Positions 15,871 to 24,220 of a stretch of DNA of 33,289 bases are shown here, one piece after another; position 1 is the first letter of the stretch, and each line of letters starts with the position of its first letter. A program made the translations under genes and the position numbers. Source of the DNA: Balneolaceae bacterium (GTDB lineage: Bacteria; Bacteroidota; Rhodothermia; Balneolales; Balneolaceae); NCBI GenBank assembly GCA_007693745.1, contig REDA01000025.1:1-33289 (forward strand). The letters run 5' to 3'. Under the pieces are notes generated by a model. The model ran no database searches. It was not told the DNA's origin and saw only the letters and a program-made list of their open reading frames with translations.

Positions 15871-18111
15871 TTACTGACTCATTGCATCTGAAATAGCGCC
15901 TTCATACGAGTTTTTCAGATCCTCAACCTTCAAATGAATCTCTGAATCAATCAAGAGCTCATTCCCGCCTGCAACACCAATGGTTTGATAGGGAATTGAG
16001 CTCTTATTCAGTAACTCTTCAAACGCCTTGCTTTTCTGAAGACTTGCCGTCACCACCACTCCGGATTGTGCTTCGCTGTAGAGTGTCTCGTGATAAGTTG
16101 CTGCTTCAAGGCCTTTCACAGACAGCGCTGCTCCCAACCCTGAAAATATCGCCATCTCTGCAAGAGTAACAGCCAGGCCGCCGTCAGACAAATCATGGGC
16201 CGCTGTTATCATCTGTGATTTGATCATTGATAGTAAAAAATCTTGCAGTTTCACTTCGAAATCGAGGTTGATGTCCGGTGCATCCCCCGTAGTAAGTCCA
16301 TGGATGGCCTTCAAATACTCCGAGCCGCCCAAACCTTTACGATCCGCACCCAAATAGTAAATCACATCTCCCTCTTCCTTGAAACCCGGTGTCATCGTAT
16401 GTTTCTCTACATCCTCCACGATACCCAGCATTCCGATCACAGGAGTTGGGAAAATGGCTCCTTTCGGATTCTCGTTGTATAAACTCACATTACCACCGGT
16501 CACCGGTGTGTTTAAAGCCCTGCATGCATCTCCCATCCCACCTAACGCCTCCTTGAATGTCCAGTACACTTCCGGTTTATAGGGATTGCCAAAGTTAAGA
16601 CAGTTGGTAATCGCCACCGGCTTCCCTCCGCTGCAAACTACATTCCGGGCCGACTCAGCGACAGCTATCTGTCCGCCCTTCCGCGGATTGAGATAGACAT
16701 AGCGGCCGTTACAGTCTGTTTTCACAGCCAACCCCTTTTTTGTGCCCTTGAGACGGATGACGCCTGAGTTGGTTGCTCCGGGCGCATTTACCGTATTGGT
16801 ACGTACCATGGTATCATACTGCTCATGTACCCAGCGTTTGGAGCAAATATTGGGAGATGAGAGCAGTTTCAGAAGAATCTCATTGTGGTTTTCCGGATGA
16901 GAGAGTGAGCTCTCATCAAAATTTTGCACCTCATCCAGATAGGCCGGCCTCACCGCATCCCGCACATACCGCGGAGCGCCACCGCCGAGCACGAGGGAAT
17001 CGGCCGGAATCTCCGCCTTAATCTCCCCGTCTTTCCAGTAGGTCACCTTGTCGCCCTCCACCACTTCACCGATCACCACGGCATTGAGATCCCACTTCTC
17101 GTAAACATCAATAATCTCCTGTTCCCTTCCTTTCTCGGCCACAACCAGCATTCGCTCCTGACTTTCACTCAGCAGAAGTTCGTAGGCGGTCATCCCCTCT
17201 TCCCGCATGGGCACCTTGTCCAGATCCATACGCATCCCCTCGCCTCCCTTGGCTGTCATCTCAGACGATGAGCAGGCGATCCCGGCCGCACCCATATCCT
17301 GCATTCCGACTACAGCGCCGGTTTTCAGGGCTTCAAGACTCGCTTCGAGCAGCAGCTTTTCAGTAAAGGGGTCGCCCACCTGCACACTCGGTCTCTTGGC
17401 TTCGCTCGCCTCACTGATATCTTCAGATGCAAACGTAGCTCCGTGAATTCCGTCGCGTCCCGTACTCGACCCTACGATCAGAACCGGATTCCCGATCCCT
17501 TTAGCAATGGCTGAGGCCGTTTCACCTACCTTCACAATCCCTACACTCATGGCATTGACCAGAGGATTGCCCTCATAGGATTCATCAAAATAGATCTCCC
17601 CGGCAACTACAGGTACCCCGAATGAGTTGCCGTAATCAGAGATACCCCGTACCACTCCATCAAGGAGATAGCGAACCCTGGGATTCTCCATGGAGCCAAA
17701 TCTCAGTGAGTTGAGTGAAGCAATCGGCCTCGCTCCCATGGTGAAAATGTCGCGGTGAATCCCCCCTACTCCTGTTGCAGCCCCCTGGTATGGTTCAATG
17801 GCGGAAGGGTGATTGTGACTTTCAATTTTAAATGCACACGCCAGTCCGTCACCGATATCCACCAGACCTGCATTCTCCTCACCAGCCTCCACGAGCAGTT
17901 GCTCCCCTTTACGCGGAAGTTTTTTGATCTCCAGAATGGAATTCTTGTAGGAGCAGTGTTCACTCCACATTACGGAATAGACCCCCAGTTCGGTAAATGT
18001 GGGTACCCGCCCGAGGTAGGATTTAATCATTTCAAACTCCTCTTCCGTGAGTCCGTGATCGAGTACCAGTTCCAGTGTGACTTCAGGTTCTTTCGGGGAT
18101 GCGGCTGCCAT
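15871..18111 (-). CDS. purL: Phosphoribosylformylglycinamidine synthase subunit PurL
   Basis: The 746-residue cytoplasmic protein is the small-type PurL, the ATP-dependent synthetase subunit of FGAM synthase in purine synthesis; it works with PurQ (glutaminase) and PurS, neither of which is in this window. Recognisable stretches are [20 protein letters not shown] near the N-terminus, [20 protein letters not shown] (substrate/ATP region), [45 protein letters not shown], and in the second half [16 protein letters not shown] and [17 protein letters not shown]. Length fits the small PurL (about 730-760), not the 1300-residue fused form. The ATG at 18111 gives [20 protein letters not shown]. It follows the thr operon by 416 bp and probably has its own promoter there. 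Confidence 0.97.
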   Translation of the reverse strand: MAAASPKEPEVTLELVLDHGLTEEEFEMIKSYLGRVPTFTELGVYSVMWSEHCSYKNSILEIKKLPRKGEQLLVEAGEENAGLVDIGDGLACAFKIESHNHPSAIEPYQGAATGVGGIHRDIFTMGARPIASLNSLRFGSMENPRVRYLLDGVVRGISDYGNSFGVPVVAGEIYFDESYEGNPLVNAMSVGIVKVGETASAIAKGIGNPVLIVGSSTGRDGIHGATFASEDISEASEAKRPSVQVGDPFTEKLLLEASLEALKTGAVVGMQDMGAAGIACSSSEMTAKGGEGMRMDLDKVPMREEGMTAYELLLSESQERMLVVAEKGREQEIIDVYEKWDLNAVVIGEVVEGDKVTYWKDGEIKAEIPADSLVLGGGAPRYVRDAVRPAYLDEVQNFDESSLSHPENHNEILLKLLSSPNICSKRWVHEQYDTMVRTNTVNAPGATNSGVIRLKGTKKGLAVKTDCNGRYVYLNPRKGGQIAVAESARNVVCSGGKPVAITNCLNFGNPYKPEVYWTFKEALGGMGDACRALNTPVTGGNVSLYNENPKGAIFPTPVIGMLGIVEDVEKHTMTPGFKEEGDVIYYLGADRKGLGGSEYLKAIHGLTTGDAPDINLDFEVKLQDFLLSMIKSQMITAAHDLSDGGLAVTLAEMAIFSGLGAALSVKGLEAATYHETLYSEAQSGVVVTASLQKSKAFEELLNKSSIPYQTIGVAGGNELLIDSEIHLKVEDLKNSYEGAISDAMSQ

Positions 18112-18145
18112 AATGATGTTCGCTAAGTAGTGGATTGTTGTGTCT

Positions 18146-18176
18146 GTGCCTCATGCCGGATCATTCATCCGGGCAC
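18146..18176 (-). promoter_or_regulatory. Stem-loop in the purL leader
   Basis: CCGGAT (18156-18161) pairs with ATCCGG (18167-18172) around CATTC. GTGCC at 18146-18150 can extend the stem with GGCAC at 18172-18176 across a bulge. The structure ends about 35 bp before the purL ATG. It matches no purine riboswitch I know. Confidence 0.35.
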
Positions 18177-18395
18177 GGCACGAACTGCCTCAGGCGATCA
18201 GTATCCCATGATCTTTACAACCGGTTCAGCTGCTCCCGCCTGAAAGCGCTCATGCTTGTAACGGAACAGATGAAAAGTACGAAAACATCTGTAGTGTTGC
18301 CGATTGAAATATCAACAGCAATCCTCTTTTCTTTTTGCAGACTTTTTCTCCGTGCCCTCCCATTCACACCGGTTCAACCGGTCTGCTGAGAAACC

Positions 18396-18420
18396 CCGGG
18401 TCAGCTTTCCGCTGATCCGG
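18396..18420 (-). terminator. Stem-loop after the thr-HAD gene block
   Basis: CCGG-G-TCAGC faces GCTGA-T-CCGG, a 10-bp stem with one G-T pair and a 5-nt loop. On the minus strand it is followed by GGGTTTCTC, a weak T-run. It lies about 108 bp after the HAD stop and could terminate the thr transcript. Confidence 0.35.
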
Positions 18421-18527
18421 AATCGTTGATCAGCCGCATACTCCGCTTATGCACTTTCCGTTAAAAAAATAATGCAACCCCCTCTGCATCTGGCACGACC
18501 CGTCAGACCGGAATCAGGATTTTCCGA

Positions 18528-19235
18528 TCATTTGGTTGATTCCGGAATCAGATAGCCGACCAGATCGGGAAATTGGTCAAAGCTGAAATCAGCGGTTTGT
18601 CCGCTTGACACTACTGAGGTATAAGCGGTATACCAGGCGGTGCTCCAGCCTGCATTTCTACCGCCCACAATATCCGATGAGTAGGAATCCCCCACATAGA
18701 CAATCCGCTTGCGGGATGTGTCTGCTTTTTCCGTGGCCAGATCAAACACTTTGGGATGGGGTTTCATCACACCCACCTCTTCCGAGATGATAAAGATGGA
18801 GCTGAATCGCTTCAGATTCAGAAAATCGATCTTCCGTTGCTGGGTCTCCAGAAACCCGTTGGTAATAAAGCCCACCGGATACTGTTCAGCCACTCTCATC
18901 AAGGCCTCCTCGGCCCCCTCAATCCAGCCCCAGTAATCGCGATACACCTCCATATAACGTTTCCCGATCTGCTCACTTCTCCGGGTATCAATCCCGAGCT
19001 TCTCCATACTCTCCCTGAAACGTGTTTTCTGGAGTGTATGCCGATCGGTTTCGCCTTTCTGATACTCGAGCCAGAGCCTGGTGTTAATCGCTTTATAGGT
19101 GGCAAGCCATTGATCCGTATCTACCTGCCGGAGTTCTTCAAACAGGCTGTGGATAGCACCGTGAGCACTCTTTTCTGCCGCGGAGTGATCGAGAAGTGTA
19201 TTATCCAGGTCAAAAAAAACAAAATCGTGTTTCAT
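18528..19235 (-). CDS. HAD-family hydrolase, YjjG-like nucleotidase
   Basis: This 235-residue cytoplasmic HAD phosphatase has motif I FFDLDNTLLDHS with nucleophile D9 and acid D11, motif II ITNG in VGFITNGFLETQQRKID, motif III lysine in GVMKPHPKVFD, and motif IV VGDSYSSDIVGGRNAGW. The cap is helical and lies between motifs I and II. Wording and length match the YjjG group, which removes phosphate from noncanonical pyrimidine nucleotides (a housecleaning role); a different small phosphate substrate is possible. It begins 15 bp after the thrC stop and is probably the last gene of the thr operon. A role as the missing step of threonine synthesis is not needed, as thrA, thrB and thrC are complete. 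Confidence 0.88.
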   Translation of the reverse strand: MKHDFVFFDLDNTLLDHSAAEKSAHGAIHSLFEELRQVDTDQWLATYKAINTRLWLEYQKGETDRHTLQKTRFRESMEKLGIDTRRSEQIGKRYMEVYRDYWGWIEGAEEALMRVAEQYPVGFITNGFLETQQRKIDFLNLKRFSSIFIISEEVGVMKPHPKVFDLATEKADTSRKRIVYVGDSYSSDIVGGRNAGWSTAWYTAYTSVVSSGQTADFSFDQFPDLVGYLIPESTK

Positions 19236-19250
19236 AGTTTACTGCCGCAT

Positions 19251-20579
19251 CTATACTTCGTTCCTTTCCCTGCTTTCATGCAGAAGTTCGGAAAAATCTG
19301 AGTAACTGTTTCGGATCGGGATCGATTTTTTTTCCCGGTTGAGCCACTGCTGAAGCCGTTCCGGCACCGGTATCTCTTTTCCGGTGACCGGTTCTATCAC
19401 ATCCCTGAACTTAACCGGATGCGCCGTGGCAAGGGTCACGACCGGATGGCCGTTCTGCTCTTCTTTCTGGTACTCAGCGGCTGCCCGGAGGCCTACTGCT
19501 GTATGCGGACAGGCCAGGTAGTTCTGCTGCCGGAACAGGGTTTCCATCGCGGACCGGGTTTGTGCGTCGGAGTAGCTATAGCCCCGAATCTGTTTACGGA
19601 TCTCGTGGTCATCCATGCCAAACAGGTGCCGGATCCGAACAAAATTGCTCGGGTTGCCAACATCCATGGCATTGGAGAGGGTCTGAACGGAGGGTGCCGG
19701 ACGATACTCCCCGCCGTTGAGGAACACGGGAACCACAGCATTCCGGTTGGTTGCAGCAATAAACCGGTGTACCGGCAGGCCCATCCGTTCCGCCAGGAGA
19801 CCTCCTGTAAGATTCCCGAAATTACCGCTGGGCACACAGAAAACCGGGGGTTCCACTCCCTCTTTCATCAGCTGACCGGCTGCCCAGCCATAATAAAACG
19901 ATTGAGGCAGAAGGCGGGCTACATTGATGGAATTTGCTGAACTCAATTGCATGCTGCTTTGTAGTCCGGAATCAGTAAATGCCTGCTTCACCAGTGCCTG
20001 GCAGTCGTCAAATACACCGTCAACTTCCAGTGTGGTTACATTCTCACCGAGTGTTGCCATCTGCATCTCCTGGAGCCTGCTTACCTTCCCCTTCGGATAG
20101 AGCAGAAATACCTTTACCCCGGGTACTTTGTAAAACCCGTGCGCAACGGCGCTTCCGGTATCGCCGGATGTGGCGACCAGAATGTTCACAGTCTTCTCTT
20201 CCCTGTCCGCTATTTCAGAAAAGAGGCGGGCCATAAACCGTGCGCCAAAATCCTTGAAGGCAAGTGTGGGGCCGTGAAAGAGTTCCAGCACGTACTGGTT
20301 TCCCGCCAGTGGTACCAGTTTCAGTTCAAAGTTAAATGCATCCTCTGCCACGGAGAGGAGTTTCGACTCGCTCAACTCCCCCTCAAGCCAGGGTTTTGCC
20401 AAATTGTATGCGATTTCAGTAAACGGGTACCGGGACAGATCTTTCCAAAAACCCGGTTTCGGCATGGGAATATGTGACGGCATGTAGAGTCCGCCATCCG
20501 GTGCCAGACCCGTTCTCATCGCTTCCAGAAACGATACCGGAGGTGCGTGGCCGGAGGTACTGATAAAAGATAGTGCCAT
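19251..20579 (-). CDS. thrC: Threonine synthase
   Basis: The 442-residue PLP enzyme converts O-phosphohomoserine and water to L-threonine and phosphate, the last step of the pathway. It begins FISTSGHAPPVSFLEAMRTG and LAPDGGLYMP, the usual threonine synthase opening. The PLP lysine is K109 in FHGPTLAFKDFGARF. Other family segments are VATSGDTGSAVAHGF, LSSANSINVARLLPQ and VPSGNFGNLTGGLLA. Length fits the E. coli-type enzyme. It lies 71 bp after thrB and 15 bp before the HAD gene on the same strand. Confidence 0.96.
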   Translation of the reverse strand: MALSFISTSGHAPPVSFLEAMRTGLAPDGGLYMPSHIPMPKPGFWKDLSRYPFTEIAYNLAKPWLEGELSESKLLSVAEDAFNFELKLVPLAGNQYVLELFHGPTLAFKDFGARFMARLFSEIADREEKTVNILVATSGDTGSAVAHGFYKVPGVKVFLLYPKGKVSRLQEMQMATLGENVTTLEVDGVFDDCQALVKQAFTDSGLQSSMQLSSANSINVARLLPQSFYYGWAAGQLMKEGVEPPVFCVPSGNFGNLTGGLLAERMGLPVHRFIAATNRNAVVPVFLNGGEYRPAPSVQTLSNAMDVGNPSNFVRIRHLFGMDDHEIRKQIRGYSYSDAQTRSAMETLFRQQNYLACPHTAVGLRAAAEYQKEEQNGHPVVTLATAHPVKFRDVIEPVTGKEIPVPERLQQWLNREKKSIPIRNSYSDFSELLHESRERNEV

Positions 20580-20650
20580 GGCAGGGTCTGAGGTTTGGAT
20601 ATTGGAAAACAGTTCAGCGGATCAGGTCGTTACCAAACAGAAGGCTGTTC

Positions 20651-21610
20651 TCATTTTTCGGAGATGACTTCCGCTCCAATGGTATTAATTTTAGAAATAT
20701 GCAGGTCAAAATCGAGATCAAGGGTTTTTAGCACTTCTCCCATTTTCATTCCGATCCGGTGAGCCTGCGATTTGGATCTGCTTAATGCAAAGAGAGAGGG
20801 GCCCGATCCCGAGATGGAACAACCCAGTGCCCCCTCTTTCAGTGCTGCAGCCTGCATCTGATAAAACCCGGGGATCAGCATGGATCGAACCGGTTCTATC
20901 ACTTCATCCCTTACTGCTCTTCCGAGAAGGGCATAATCTTCCTCGTAAAAAGCTGCCACCAGTGCACCCAGGTTTGCCCACTGCTTCACTGCATTTTCAA
21001 GGAGAATCTGCTTTCTGAGAATTTTACGACTGTTTTTAGTCTCTATTTCAATATGTGGGTGGATAATTGTACAGTGCAATTCCTTCGGAACGGGCAGGGA
21101 AATCACATCCGGTGGATGATGTTCCCGTACGAGCACAAATCCCCCCAGCAGGGAAGCGGCCACATTGTCGGCATGGGCCGATCCGCTTGCAGCCAGCTCC
21201 CCATCCACCGTAAACGGCAGAAGCATCTGCTTTGCGAGCGGAGAGCCGATCAGTGCATTTACCGCAACCACCGAAGCGACCGAACTTGCAGCACTCGATC
21301 CGAGTCCGCTGCCAAGCGGCATCCTCTTTTCAATATCCAGGCAGATCCCCCTGTTCAGATCCCAGCCGGTATGGTGCAGGAGTGAGAGAGCAGAGAGTCC
21401 GGCCGTATTTTTCTTTACCTCCAGCGGAAGCCTTCCATTCTCCCCTTTGACAGAGCGGATGCGCAAGCCGGGCTGATCATCAAAGGTTGCTGTAACCAGA
21501 TCTCCCGGACCCTCAATGGCAAAACCCAGTACATCAAAACCACACCCTACATTGGCTACCGTAGCGGGTGCAAAGGCCTGGACACTGATCTGTTGAGAAA
21601 CCTTTTTCAT
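20651..21610 (-). CDS. thrB: Homoserine kinase
   Basis: This 319-residue GHMP-family kinase phosphorylates L-homoserine with ATP to give O-phosphohomoserine. The first motif is APATVANVGCGFDVLGFAIE, the ATP loop is PLGSGLGSSAASSVA (about residues 98-112), and the C-terminal glycine loop is ALGCSISGSGPSLFAL. Length and motif order match ThrB. The ATG is 1 bp after the thrA stop (TGA-A-ATG), so translation of the two is probably coupled, as is common in thr operons. Confidence 0.96.
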   Translation of the reverse strand: MKKVSQQISVQAFAPATVANVGCGFDVLGFAIEGPGDLVTATFDDQPGLRIRSVKGENGRLPLEVKKNTAGLSALSLLHHTGWDLNRGICLDIEKRMPLGSGLGSSAASSVASVVAVNALIGSPLAKQMLLPFTVDGELAASGSAHADNVAASLLGGFVLVREHHPPDVISLPVPKELHCTIIHPHIEIETKNSRKILRKQILLENAVKQWANLGALVAAFYEEDYALLGRAVRDEVIEPVRSMLIPGFYQMQAAALKEGALGCSISGSGPSLFALSRSKSQAHRIGMKMGEVLKTLDLDFDLHISKINTIGAEVISEK

Positions 21611-21611
21611 T

Positions 21612-24086
21612 TCAATTTCCGGAATTGCTGATTGCAGTGGTATTTACCAGTCTCAGAATATCAGCAATAATCCCCGAAGCCGTGACGGCGGCACCGGCGC
21701 CGGGACCTTTAATGACCATGGGATTTTTATCATAGTTATTCGAGTAGATAGCCAGAATATTGTCGGTCCCTGACAAGCCGTAAAACGGATGATCCCGGTC
21801 AATTTCTTCCAGCTTAACCACGGCGCTTCCCTCCTCATAGCGAGCGATATAGCAGAGTTTTCGGCCTGCATTCATTGCCTTTTTCAGCATCGCTTCAAAT
21901 TCAGTGTCATGCTCTTCAAGAAGCTCCAGGAACTGCTCCGTATTTTGTGCGTTCCTTGCCTTTTCCGGAACCAGGTTTTCCACATCAATTTCATCATATT
22001 CCATCTTTTTTCCGGCTACACGGGCCAGGATGAGGAGTTTTCTTCCCACGTCTTCTCCGCTGAGGTCGTCTCTTGGATCGGGTTCTGTAAAACCGGCTTC
22101 CCTGGCCTGTTTCACAAGCCGGCTAAACGGAACAGATCCGTCATAGCTGTTAAAGAGATAGCTGAGTGTGCCGGAAAAAACCCCTTCAATTTTCTTGATT
22201 TTATCCCCTGTGGAAACCATTTCATGCAATGTGCCAACCACGGGAAGTCCCGCACCAACGTTGGTCTCATACCGAAATGCAGCATTATACCTTCGCGCGG
22301 TATCATGAAGCTCATCGAACAGTATCTGAGCCGATGAGTTCGCTTTTTTATTCGGGGTGACCACAGAAATACTGGAGGCGAGGATCTCCTTGTAGGCTTC
22401 TTGTAAATCGGGACTTGCCGTACAATCGACAAATACCGAATTGGTTAAGTTCATCCCCCTCATCCGCTCTGTAAACCGGGATAGAGAAGAGACCTCACCT
22501 TCATGATCCAACACCGAACGCCAGCGATTCAGCGGAATCGGTTCGTCACTCACCATCATTTTTCTGCTGTTTGCTACTCCTCTGAGATTGAGGTCAATCT
22601 GATACTCATTGTAAAAGATCTCAGCCTGCTCCTCCATGATATTCAGAAGCTTGCTGCCGATCAGTCCCGTACCCACAAGAAACAGATTCACACTCTTAAC
22701 TCCGGCAAGGAAGAAGGCATCATGCAGGGTGTTCATCGCTTTCTTTTCATTTCTTCGGTCCACCACAAAAGAGATATTCCTCTCCGATGATCCCTGAGCA
22801 ATGGCCACAATATTGATTCCGTTTCGCCCCAGAGAGCTGAATACCCTCCCCGCAATACCCGGAATTTGTCTCATATTATCCCCGACTACCGCAATTACGG
22901 AATAGTCGCGTTCCAGAAGGATCTCATCGATCATTTCTGTGGCCAGTTCCGTGCGGAATTCACTACGCAGCGCAGAATCCGCTTTCAACGTATCGGAGGG
23001 GGCCACGGCCAGTGTGATGGTGTGTTCGGAAGAGGACTGTGTGATCAGGATAATATTGATTCGCTGTTCTGCCAGCGCAGAAAAAAGCCTGGCTGATATT
23101 CCGGTTACACCGATCATCCCACTGCCCCTTAACGTGATCAGAGACACTTCATCAATCGAAGACATACCACGGACAGACCCCTGGTCCGGCCTGGTACTGT
23201 TGTGGATCACGGTTCCCGGATGAGCCGGTTTGAAAGTGTTTTTGATAAGGATTGGAATACCGGCTTTCAGGGCCGGTTGTATGGTGGGCGGATAGATCAC
23301 CTTGGCTCCGAAATGGGAAAGCTCCATCGCCTCTTCGTAACTCGCTTCGGGTACTGAAAACGCCCGCTTCACCTTCCCCGGATCGGCGGTCATGAGTCCG
23401 TCCACATCTGTCCAGATTTCAATGGCTTTTGAAGTGAGTGCCGCGCCGATCAGTGCGGCTGTATAATCAGAGCCTCCCCGGCCAAGTGTGGTGGACTCCC
23501 CCTCTTCTGTGGAGGCGATAAACCCGGTAATCACCACCGTTTTCTCACGGCAACGGCCCATATACTCACGGATATTGTGGAACGTCTGAGCTGTCAGCAC
23601 CCTTGCATTGCCAAACTCCCGGTCTGTTTTGATCAGATCGCGCGCGTCACAGTTACGAGATGAAATCCCGTAATGGGAAAGAAGAGCGGAAAGAATCAGC
23701 GATGAAAACCGCTCCCCAAAACCAACAATATAATCAAGCGTTCGGGGCGAAAGTTCACGGATCAGAAAGACTCCCTGCAGCACATCCTCCAGCTCGTTGA
23801 GAAGAAGTTTAACGGACGTCATCCATTCACTCTGATTTTTTGCCGGAAAGAGAGTCAGTATCGTCTCAATGTGTCTCCCCTCAATCGAAACAAATTCCTG
23901 CAGGTAGTATTCATTTCCAACGGAAGCAAGATTTGCTGCCTGTATCAGCTGGTCCGTAATACCACGGAATGCAGATACAACAACCACCAGCCGTTCTCTC
24001 TCCGTTTTTTGACCAATAATCTCAACGACCTGTTTCAGTGCCTCCGGAGTACCAACCGAACTGCCCCCGAACTTCAATACATTCAT
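21612..24086 (-). CDS. thrA: Bifunctional aspartokinase / homoserine dehydrogenase
   Basis: This 824-residue fusion performs the first and third steps from aspartate to threonine and methionine. The aspartokinase domain starts at once with VLKFGGSSVGTPEAL and includes FGERFSSLILSALL, GFIASTEEGESTTLGRGGSD and WTDVDGLMTADP. Tandem ACT domains follow (about residues 310-460; ITLRGSGMIGVTGISARLFS and VAVVGDNMRQIPGIAGRVFS-like stretches), where threonine may bind. The homoserine dehydrogenase begins about residue 463 with NLFLVGTGLIGSKLL, then VVTPNKKANS, YETNVGAGLPV and DPRDDLSGEDVGRKLLILAR. Length matches E. coli ThrA (820). It is the first gene of thrABC-HAD on the minus strand. No Thr/Ile-rich leader peptide is seen upstream, but an inverted repeat abuts the start codon. 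Confidence 0.97.
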   Translation of the reverse strand: MNVLKFGGSSVGTPEALKQVVEIIGQKTERERLVVVVSAFRGITDQLIQAANLASVGNEYYLQEFVSIEGRHIETILTLFPAKNQSEWMTSVKLLLNELEDVLQGVFLIRELSPRTLDYIVGFGERFSSLILSALLSHYGISSRNCDARDLIKTDREFGNARVLTAQTFHNIREYMGRCREKTVVITGFIASTEEGESTTLGRGGSDYTAALIGAALTSKAIEIWTDVDGLMTADPGKVKRAFSVPEASYEEAMELSHFGAKVIYPPTIQPALKAGIPILIKNTFKPAHPGTVIHNSTRPDQGSVRGMSSIDEVSLITLRGSGMIGVTGISARLFSALAEQRINIILITQSSSEHTITLAVAPSDTLKADSALRSEFRTELATEMIDEILLERDYSVIAVVGDNMRQIPGIAGRVFSSLGRNGINIVAIAQGSSERNISFVVDRRNEKKAMNTLHDAFFLAGVKSVNLFLVGTGLIGSKLLNIMEEQAEIFYNEYQIDLNLRGVANSRKMMVSDEPIPLNRWRSVLDHEGEVSSLSRFTERMRGMNLTNSVFVDCTASPDLQEAYKEILASSISVVTPNKKANSSAQILFDELHDTARRYNAAFRYETNVGAGLPVVGTLHEMVSTGDKIKKIEGVFSGTLSYLFNSYDGSVPFSRLVKQAREAGFTEPDPRDDLSGEDVGRKLLILARVAGKKMEYDEIDVENLVPEKARNAQNTEQFLELLEEHDTEFEAMLKKAMNAGRKLCYIARYEEGSAVVKLEEIDRDHPFYGLSGTDNILAIYSNNYDKNPMVIKGPGAGAAVTASGIIADILRLVNTTAISNSGN

Positions 24087-24089
24087 CCC

Positions 24090-24121
24090 GTTTACCTGTA
24101 TAATTCAAATTATGGGTAAAC
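24090..24121 (-). promoter_or_regulatory. Inverted repeat directly before the thrA start codon
   Basis: GTTTACC (24090-24096) and GGTAAAC (24115-24121) enclose ATAATT (24100-24105) and AATTAT (24108-24113). The result is a 13-bp interrupted palindrome ending 3 bp before the thrA ATG. It could be an operator or, if transcribed, a hairpin that masks the translation start. The gap from 24087 to 24220 must hold the promoter of thrA, unless it is read through from fadE. Confidence 0.45.
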
Positions 24122-24220
24122 TTCAATTTTACATATTCATACCTCCCTGAACAAGTTTATTTTCAGCCATATGGCGATTTTTCGCCGAATTCACTTTCCA
24201 ATATTGTTATTTAGCTGAAC

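Larger units (their letters stand above)
18112..18527. other. Intergenic region upstream of purL with hairpins, no gene seen
   Basis: No credible protein is visible in these 416 bp. Three inverted repeats stand out: CCGGAT/ATCCGG at 18156-18172, extended by GTGCC/GGCAC; a perfect ACCGGTT-C-AACCGGT at 18368-18382; and CCGGGTCAGC/GCTGATCCGG at 18396-18420. On the minus strand this is the 3' region of the HAD gene and the leader of purL. Confidence 0.5.

Noticed and set aside
18135-18389. Small plus-strand gene upstream of purL
   Set aside because: The frame spans inverted repeats, shows no family features and is more likely noncoding leader.
24087-24220. Threonine attenuator leader peptide
   Set aside because: No short frame rich in Thr or Ile codons followed by a terminator was seen.
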